From an uncultured Christensenella sp. (GTDB lineage: Bacteria > Bacillota > Clostridia > Christensenellales > UBA1242), in the NCBI GenBank assembly GCA_949841595.1, contig CATKZB010000002.1, positions 1 to 64,000 on the forward strand: a DNA stretch of 64,000 nucleotides, given 5' to 3'. Positions 59,149 through 64,000 of the stretch are shown piece after piece (position 1 is the first letter of the stretch; each line of letters starts with the position of its first letter). Under the pieces are notes generated by a model, which worked only from the letters and a program-made list of their open reading frames with translations, was not told the origin of the DNA and did not search any database. Made by a program: the position numbers and the translations under genes.

Positions 59149-60228
59149 TTATTCCAGTGCTTCTTTAATTATTTTCTTTAACTTATCAACATTATCTTTT
59201 TTCTTAACAGAAAACAAAATTTGATTTTTTCCCAATTCAATTGGCCCATTAATCAAATCACTTTTATTTAAAATAACAATTCTGTTTTCTGTTGCATTCA
59301 AATCATCCAAAATTTTGTTTGTTATCTCAATATTTTTCTTATAAAACTCGTCTGAAACATCCACAACATGCAAAACCAAATCAGCATTCTGAACTTCTTC
59401 CAAAGTGGCAGAAAAACTCTCAACAAGTTCGTGTGGCAATTTGCTGATAAACCCAACAGTGTCCGTCAACAAACAAAACTGATTTTCTCCCAAAAACAAC
59501 CTTCTGCTTGTGGTGTCAAGAGTTGCAAAAAGTTTGTCATCGGCATAGATATTTTCTTTTGTCAAAAGATTGAAAAGAGAACTTTTTCCAGCATTGGTAT
59601 ATCCTCCCAGCACAACACTTTTGATTCCATTCTTTTCTCTCAAAATTTTGTTTTGTCGTCTGCTGTTTTTGATTTTTTCTATTTCATTTTGAAGTGTCAA
59701 AATCTCTTTTTCAAGCTTACGTCTGTCAAGTTCGAGTTTGGTTTCACCTGGCCCACGCATGCCAGCACCCTTCCCTCCAAATCGACCTTGGCTTCCTTGC
59801 ATAGAAGAAAGTCTGGTAAGCAAATATTTGTCTTGTGCAAGTTTAACTTCAATCTTGCCTTCACTTGACTTTGCATTGAGCGCAAAGATGTCAATAATAA
59901 GCAAAATTCTGTCCAAAACTTTGATTTGCAGTTCATCAGACAAATTTCTGAGTTGAGAGCCTGTAAGTTGAAAATCCACAACCAAACAATCACAAGGATT
60001 ATCTTTCAAAAATTCTCTGATTTCTTCAACCTTTCCACTTCCCATAATTGTTCTTCTGTTGAAAGCATCAAGGCTTTGCGAAAAAATCTTAACAACCTCC
60101 ATACCAGCAGAATAACACAGTCTGCTGATTTCTGCAAACTGATATTTCTTTTCTTTTTCATTTTGAATTGGGCAGAAGATAACAACCTTTTCGATTTCTT
60201 CTTCCTGAATTTGATGTAATTTACTCAT
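59149..60228 (-). CDS. hflX: HflX-type ribosome-associated GTPase
   Basis: 359 residues. GTPase motifs: G1 GGYTNAGKSS near 209-218, G3 DTVGF, G4 NKSD. The N-terminal HflX domain includes DCLVVDF.LTGSQLRNL and a Gly-rich GGKGAGMRGPGETKLE linker that are family hallmarks. It splits or rescues stalled ribosomes in other bacteria. Complete though shorter than the E. coli form. Same strand as the gene before it. Confidence 0.95.
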   Translation of the reverse strand: MSKLHQIQEEEIEKVVIFCPIQNEKEKKYQFAEISRLCYSAGMEVVKIFSQSLDAFNRRTIMGSGKVEEIREFLKDNPCDCLVVDFQLTGSQLRNLSDELQIKVLDRILLIIDIFALNAKSSEGKIEVKLAQDKYLLTRLSSMQGSQGRFGGKGAGMRGPGETKLELDRRKLEKEILTLQNEIEKIKNSRRQNKILREKNGIKSVVLGGYTNAGKSSLFNLLTKENIYADDKLFATLDTTSRRLFLGENQFCLLTDTVGFISKLPHELVESFSATLEEVQNADLVLHVVDVSDEFYKKNIEITNKILDDLNATENRIVILNKSDLINGPIELGKNQILFSVKKKDNVDKLKKIIKEALE

Positions 60229-60292
60229 AATAGATATTATAACAAACTTTCACATCAAAGGCAAAACAGAAATCTATATAAACAAAAAAAAT

Positions 60293-60316
60293 AAAAACGG
60301 CAACTGCCGTTTTTCC
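60293..60316 (-). terminator. Terminator after the lipoprotein
   Basis: AAAACGGCA-AC-TGCCGTTTT hairpin, with A/T runs on both sides. Confidence 0.75.
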
Positions 60317-60322
60317 TTTTTT

Positions 60323-60991
60323 TTATTTTGTTTTTGCCAAAATTGAGCCATCAACAGTGGAGATGACAATCGAAAAACTTTCATTGTCCACATTCAAAAC
60401 TGTAAAACACCAAAAAACATCATCAAAATTGTTGGCATTTTTGTCCAGAATTCTCAAATACATTTCAGCATTCAAACTGTTGAAATTTTTCTTTTTTGTT
60501 ATTTCTTTGTCAAATTCACGAGAGGCTATTTCCAAAGCTTTTTTATCGTCCACAACAAAATCGTTTGACAGTGCATTCAACTTAAAAGTTTGTCCAGTCA
60601 CAGTAAGTTCAATATTTTCCGTGCCCTTAAGTTCTCTTTCCAAATCAACCATATATGAATTGTTTAAAGTGTTAAATTCTATCGCTCTTTCCAACTGCTC
60701 ATCATCAATTGTAAGTTTAACTCTAAGCAAAGTTGAAGAAATTTCGTGATCTAGTGTTACACTTAAAAGAGCAAAAGCTGTTTTTTCTTCACTTTGTCCA
60801 TTCATCAAATATTTCTTTTCTCTTACCCCTGAAGAAATGCTTGCATAACAATTTTCAGTTTCCCCCAAATAATAGACTTTCGTCCATTCTGACATATTTG
60901 CCTTCACATGATCTAGAGTTGTTTTTCCACAACCAAAAAGCGAAACTCCAACAACCACAAACATCAATGTCAACAAAAATTTCTTTTTCAT
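60323..60991 (-). CDS. Lipoprotein of unknown function
   Basis: 222 residues from ATG 60991 with GGGGG upstream. Signal peptide MKKKFLLTLMFVVVGVSLFG with lipobox before C (residue 21). The mature part is charged; the end (NNFDDVFWCFTVLNVDNESF...IVISTVDGSI) has a PepSY-like feel but is too weak to call. Divergent from radC. Confidence 0.75.
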   Translation of the reverse strand: MKKKFLLTLMFVVVGVSLFGCGKTTLDHVKANMSEWTKVYYLGETENCYASISSGVREKKYLMNGQSEEKTAFALLSVTLDHEISSTLLRVKLTIDDEQLERAIEFNTLNNSYMVDLERELKGTENIELTVTGQTFKLNALSNDFVVDDKKALEIASREFDKEITKKKNFNSLNAEMYLRILDKNANNFDDVFWCFTVLNVDNESFSIVISTVDGSILAKTK

Positions 60992-61028
60992 AAAACCCCC
61001 AATTATTCTAAGTTTAATGTTATATATG

Positions 61029-61057
61029 TTGGGATTTTCTGCAAAATGTGTTAAAAT
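61029..61057 (+). promoter_or_regulatory. radC promoter
   Basis: TTGGGA, 17 bases, TAAAAT. Transcription would start near 61064. Confidence 0.6.
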
Positions 61058-61100
61058 AATGTAGAAAAACAAACAAAAAGGGCGAAAGCAAAGCACAGAT

Positions 61101-61841
61101 ATGGAAAATTCAAAAAATATACATGATGGTCATCGTGAAAGATTGACAGATCTCATTCTGAGTGCCGGCATTGATAATGTCAGTCAGTTCCAAGCCGTTG
61201 AATCTTTTTTGACTTTCATTTTGCCTAGAGGAGATGTCAATCCACTCGCTCACAGGCTTCTTAATAAATATGAAACTTTTTCAAACATTCTTGAAGCCAA
61301 TGTGTCTGACTTGATTCAAATCAAAGGTCTCAATGAACGCTCTGCAAAGAAGATTAAATTGTTTGCAGAAGTAATTTCTTATTATCCCTCTTCAAAAATG
61401 ACAAAGAAAACAAATCTGAAAAACAGTGGAGAATTTTTAGATAATATCGAACAACTTTTGCGTTTCAAAACCACAGAAAATCTGTATATGTTTGCTTTCA
61501 GCCACAACTTCAGTTTAATCCAAAAAAGAAGTTATGACATGAAAGAAGTGCGTGAAGTTGGAATAAGCCCATATGAGCTCTATAATTTTATTTCTTCAAC
61601 AAAACTTTCATATTTGATCGTCGTACACAATCACCCACATGGCACAGCAATGGCTTCACCGAATGACGAACATGCAGTCTGCTACATTGAAGAACTTATT
61701 AAAAATCACAACTGCAAACTTCTTGATAGTTTCATTATCGGTGTTGATGGAATCTACAGCGAAAAACAAAAAGCGTTCGTTCGCCGTTTTCAATCTGAAG
61801 AAAATATACTTTCTTACATAAACAAAAAACAGGCAAAATAG
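61101..61841 (+). CDS. radC: RadC-family (JAB/MPN) protein
   Basis: 246 residues. The metal site VVHNHPHGTAMASPNDEHA near 172-190 has the H-x-H-(x)-P-x-D signature. Residues 45-90 are a helix-hairpin-helix DNA-binding part (IQIKGLNERSAKKIKLF). Role in repair is not settled for this family. Normal length. ATG 61101 is not backed by a good ribosome site. Confidence 0.9.
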   Translation: MENSKNIHDGHRERLTDLILSAGIDNVSQFQAVESFLTFILPRGDVNPLAHRLLNKYETFSNILEANVSDLIQIKGLNERSAKKIKLFAEVISYYPSSKMTKKTNLKNSGEFLDNIEQLLRFKTTENLYMFAFSHNFSLIQKRSYDMKEVREVGISPYELYNFISSTKLSYLIVVHNHPHGTAMASPNDEHAVCYIEELIKNHNCKLLDSFIIGVDGIYSEKQKAFVRRFQSEENILSYINKKQAK

Positions 61842-61850
61842 CCTGTTTTT
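61825..61850. terminator. Convergent terminator
   Basis: AACAGGC-AAAATA-GCCTGTT with T5 to the right. The radC stop lies in the hairpin; serves both radC and the hydrolase gene. Confidence 0.8.
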
Positions 61851-62631
61851 ACTTAAGTTTAAAAAGAGTTGTTGGACGAGTCAGTGCCACATCAATTTTA
61901 AAGTTTTCACCTTCTATCAAATCTTTATCCGAAAGCACCGAAGATATGTAATTAAATGCAAGTTCTGGAGTGTTGTTTTCTTTGCTCAAGTGAGAAAGCA
62001 CAATTTGCCTAGTCCCCGTTTTGACAAGTTTTTCAATAAATTCAGCAGAAGAATCGTTTGAAAGATGTCCGTTGGGTCCAGCTATTCTAAGCTTGAGGGT
62101 GAGTGGATATTTCTCACTGTTTTTAAGCATGTTTATATCATGATTCGCTTCCAAATAAACAAGAGAACTTCCTTTAACTACGTTAAAAATGCTGTCCGTA
62201 GTGTGCCCGAGATCAGTTAAAATACTGATTTTTTTATCGTTTTCCTTCAGAGAATAACCAAAACATTTAACATCATGTGGCAGCTCAACTGGCTCTATTA
62301 TCAAATCTTTAATTGCAAAAGTATCAGTAAATATTTTTTTGTTTTTATCAGAAATTTTGTCAAACTTGTCGTACAGATTCGACCATATGTCATTGTGTGC
62401 ATAAACAGGAATTTCAAACTTTTTGCAAAAAACATTCACTCCTTTAACATGGTCAGAATGTTCGTGAGTCAAAACTATAGCATCAATATCTCTTCCACTT
62501 AACCCAAGAAGTGCAAGTCTGTTTTCTGTTTCTTTGCATGTCAGACCATCATCCACAAGAATGCGTGAATGTTCTGTTTCTAAATATGTAAGATTTCCTT
62601 CGCTTCCAGAAGACAAATTAATCACTTTCAT
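61849..62631 (-). CDS. Metallo-beta-lactamase-fold hydrolase, WalJ/YycJ-like
   Basis: 260 residues from ATG 62631. Metal ligands T-H-E-H-S-D-H near 60-66, the SSGSEGN start and GHLSNDSS give the WalJ/YycJ type. In Firmicutes, WalJ lies near walKR and acts in DNA repair or cell wall control; here it is beside radC and uvrA. Normal length. Confidence 0.85.
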   Translation of the reverse strand: MKVINLSSGSEGNLTYLETEHSRILVDDGLTCKETENRLALLGLSGRDIDAIVLTHEHSDHVKGVNVFCKKFEIPVYAHNDIWSNLYDKFDKISDKNKKIFTDTFAIKDLIIEPVELPHDVKCFGYSLKENDKKISILTDLGHTTDSIFNVVKGSSLVYLEANHDINMLKNSEKYPLTLKLRIAGPNGHLSNDSSAEFIEKLVKTGTRQIVLSHLSKENNTPELAFNYISSVLSDKDLIEGENFKIDVALTRPTTLFKLK

Positions 62632-62700
62632 AACGCCTGTATTATACAACAATTTTTGCAAATTTGTCAATTTTTTATGTCAACAACAATTTCAAATAAA

Positions 62701-62727
62701 AAAAGGTCAAAGTTGTTTTGACCTTTT
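62701..62727 (-). terminator. uvrA terminator
   Basis: AAAAGGTCAA / TTGACCTTTT hairpin with T-runs, just after the uvrA stop. Confidence 0.8.
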
Positions 62728-62729
62728 GT

Positions 62730-64000
62730 TTAATCAACATTTAATATTTTCTTCAAGAATCTTCCAGTGTGACTTTCACTCACTTTGGCAACTTCTTCAG
62801 GAGTGCCAGTTGCAACAATTGTTCCACCTTCATCTCCACCTTCTGGACCAATGTCAATGATATAATCTGCACATTTAATCACATCAAGATTATGTTCAAT
62901 CACAACCACCGAATTGCCATTGCCAATAAGTCTATCCAAAATTGAAATTAACTTTTTTACATCAAACATATGCAGACCAGTTGTTGGTTCATCCAAAATA
63001 TACATGGTCTTACCTGTGTCTCTTCTTGAAAGTTCTGTGGCAATTTTCACTCTTTGTGCTTCACCACCTGAAAGAGTTGTTGCAGGTTGTCCAAGTTTGA
63101 TATAAGAAAGTCCAACATCATAAAGAGCTTGAATTTTTGTTTTGATTGAAGGAATGTTTTCAAAAAATGCAAGTGCCTCTTCCACTGTCATTTCCAAAAC
63201 ATCACTGATTGTTTTTCCCTTGTATTTAACCTCCAAAGTTTCACGATTATAACGCTTTCCGTGGCACACTTCACAAGGAACAGTGATGTCAGGCAAGAAA
63301 TACATTTCAATTTCTTTAACACCAGCACCCTCACATGTTTCACAACGTCCACCCTTGATGTTAAAACTGAATCTTCCAGGCCCAAAACCTCTTGCTTTTG
63401 CATCAGGTGTTGCTGAAAACAATTCTCTTATCGCAGTGAAAACTCCCGTGTAGGTTGCAGGATTACTTCTTGGAGTTCTTCCAATTGGAGCTTGGTCAAT
63501 ATTTATGACCTTATCCAAAAGTTCAATATTTTTGATTTCTTTAAAGTTTCCCAGTTCCAATTTGCTGTTGTTGAGAAGATTGGATAAATAAGGAAACAAA
63601 ATTCTGTTCACCAAACTTGATTTTCCACTTCCAGAAACCCCAGTTACACAAGTCAGAATTCCAGTTGGAATTTTGACGTTAATGTTTTTCAAATTATTTT
63701 CTTTTGCCCCAATAATTTCCAAATAAGCTTTTGGTTTTCTTCTTTCCTTTGGAATGTCAATTTTTTCTTCACCACGCAAAAATTTTGCAGTTATCGAGTT
63801 TTTGTTTTTCATAACTTGTTCAACAGTGCCACATGCGACGATTTCACCACCATGCACCCCTGCATAAGGACCAACATCCACCAAATAATCAGCAGCTCTT
63901 ATTGTGTCTTCATCGTGTTCAACTACAATCAAAGTGTTGCCCAAATCTTTAAGCTTTTTAAGGGTTGCCAGCAGTTTTTCATTATCTCTTTGATGAAGTC
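62730..64000 (-). CDS. uvrA: Excinuclease ABC subunit A, N-terminus beyond window
   Basis: The frame is open to the right edge ([20 protein letters not shown] before [12 protein letters not shown]), so only the C-terminal 423 residues are present. Second nucleotide site: Walker [10 protein letters not shown], signature LSGGEAQR, Walker [13 protein letters not shown]. The zinc finger is CETCEGAG...CEVCHGK. It recognises bulky DNA damage with UvrB. The first ATP site, the signature of which lies before the window, is absent here. Confidence 0.95.
   Translation of the reverse strand, partial: LHQRDNEKLLATLKKLKDLGNTLIVVEHDEDTIRAADYLVDVGPYAGVHGGEIVACGTVEQVMKNKNSITAKFLRGEEKIDIPKERRKPKAYLEIIGAKENNLKNINVKIPTGILTCVTGVSGSGKSSLVNRILFPYLSNLLNNSKLELGNFKEIKNIELLDKVINIDQAPIGRTPRSNPATYTGVFTAIRELFSATPDAKARGFGPGRFSFNIKGGRCETCEGAGVKEIEMYFLPDITVPCEVCHGKRYNRETLEVKYKGKTISDVLEMTVEEALAFFENIPSIKTKIQALYDVGLSYIKLGQPATTLSGGEAQRVKIATELSRRDTGKTMYILDEPTTGLHMFDVKKLISILDRLIGNGNSVVVIEHNLDVIKCADYIIDIGPEGGDEGGTIVATGTPEEVAKVSESHTGRFLKKILNVD

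Noticed and set aside
1..64000. CRISPR array or diversity-generating retroelement
   Set aside because: No regular repeat-spacer arrays, no reverse transcriptase and no template repeats were seen.

Overview
The window is AT-rich DNA (roughly one third G+C) from a low-GC Bacillota chromosome, most likely an uncultured gut clostridial lineage. The basis is the Firmicutes-length rpoB and rpoC, strong SigA-type promoters, AGGAGG ribosome sites, lipoprotein signal peptides, and HflX, RadC, WalJ-like and DUF1858 proteins. No species-level marker can be read by eye, so the lineage is an inference.

Layout. 1-741 is the 3'-truncated first host gene beyond a prophage. 793-35721 is a prophage of about 34.9 kb, bounded by a 15-bp direct repeat and inserted just downstream of the rpoC terminator. 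All its genes lie on the minus strand. In transcription order they are: an early block (35592-23001) with a ribbon-helix-helix protein, annealing-type recombination protein, Cas4-like nuclease, RusA, DnaD-like and DnaC-like replication proteins, two DNA methyltransferases, a PAPS-reductase-like protein, a VTT/DedA-type membrane protein and small ORFs; then a late block (22740-2197) with TerS, TerL, portal, scaffold, capsid, connectors, a 1176-residue tail protein, a BppU-like fibre, four tandem receptor-binding tips with a chaperone, and three membrane or C-terminal genes of unknown role. A DDE transposase gene sits next to the left repeat. 35760-43040 is rpoC and rpoB. 43337-56352 is an apparent two-gene operon of a VirB4-type ATPase and a 3430-residue GLUG-type lipoprotein. 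56595-64000 holds a PRC-barrel protein, a DUF1858 protein, two tandem paralogues of unknown function, HflX, a lipoprotein, RadC, a WalJ-like hydrolase and the C-terminal part of UvrA.

The main discovery is a set of six G7-G9 homopolymer tracts. I saw none elsewhere in the window. All six are inside the prophage, on the coding strand, and inside genes: three tail-tip receptor-binding proteins, a virion-associated protein joined to a nuclease-like domain, an N6/N4-type DNA methyltransferase and a C5-type DNA methyltransferase. In each, the G count decides whether a full-length product is read. As assembled, one variable tip and the C5 enzyme are in frame; two tips, the N6/N4 enzyme and the virion-nuclease fusion are out of frame. 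This looks like a phage-borne slipped-strand phase-variation network that could switch receptor range, DNA modification and a virion-delivered domain independently.

Other notable points are a promoter-gene-terminator 'moron' whose mRNA looks leaderless, a late promoter followed by a leader terminator (possible antitermination), a terminator-like hairpin in the rpoB leader, a Q at the RpoB position equivalent to E. coli H526, and the absence of any recognisable integrase, CI-type repressor, endolysin or tape measure in the prophage.
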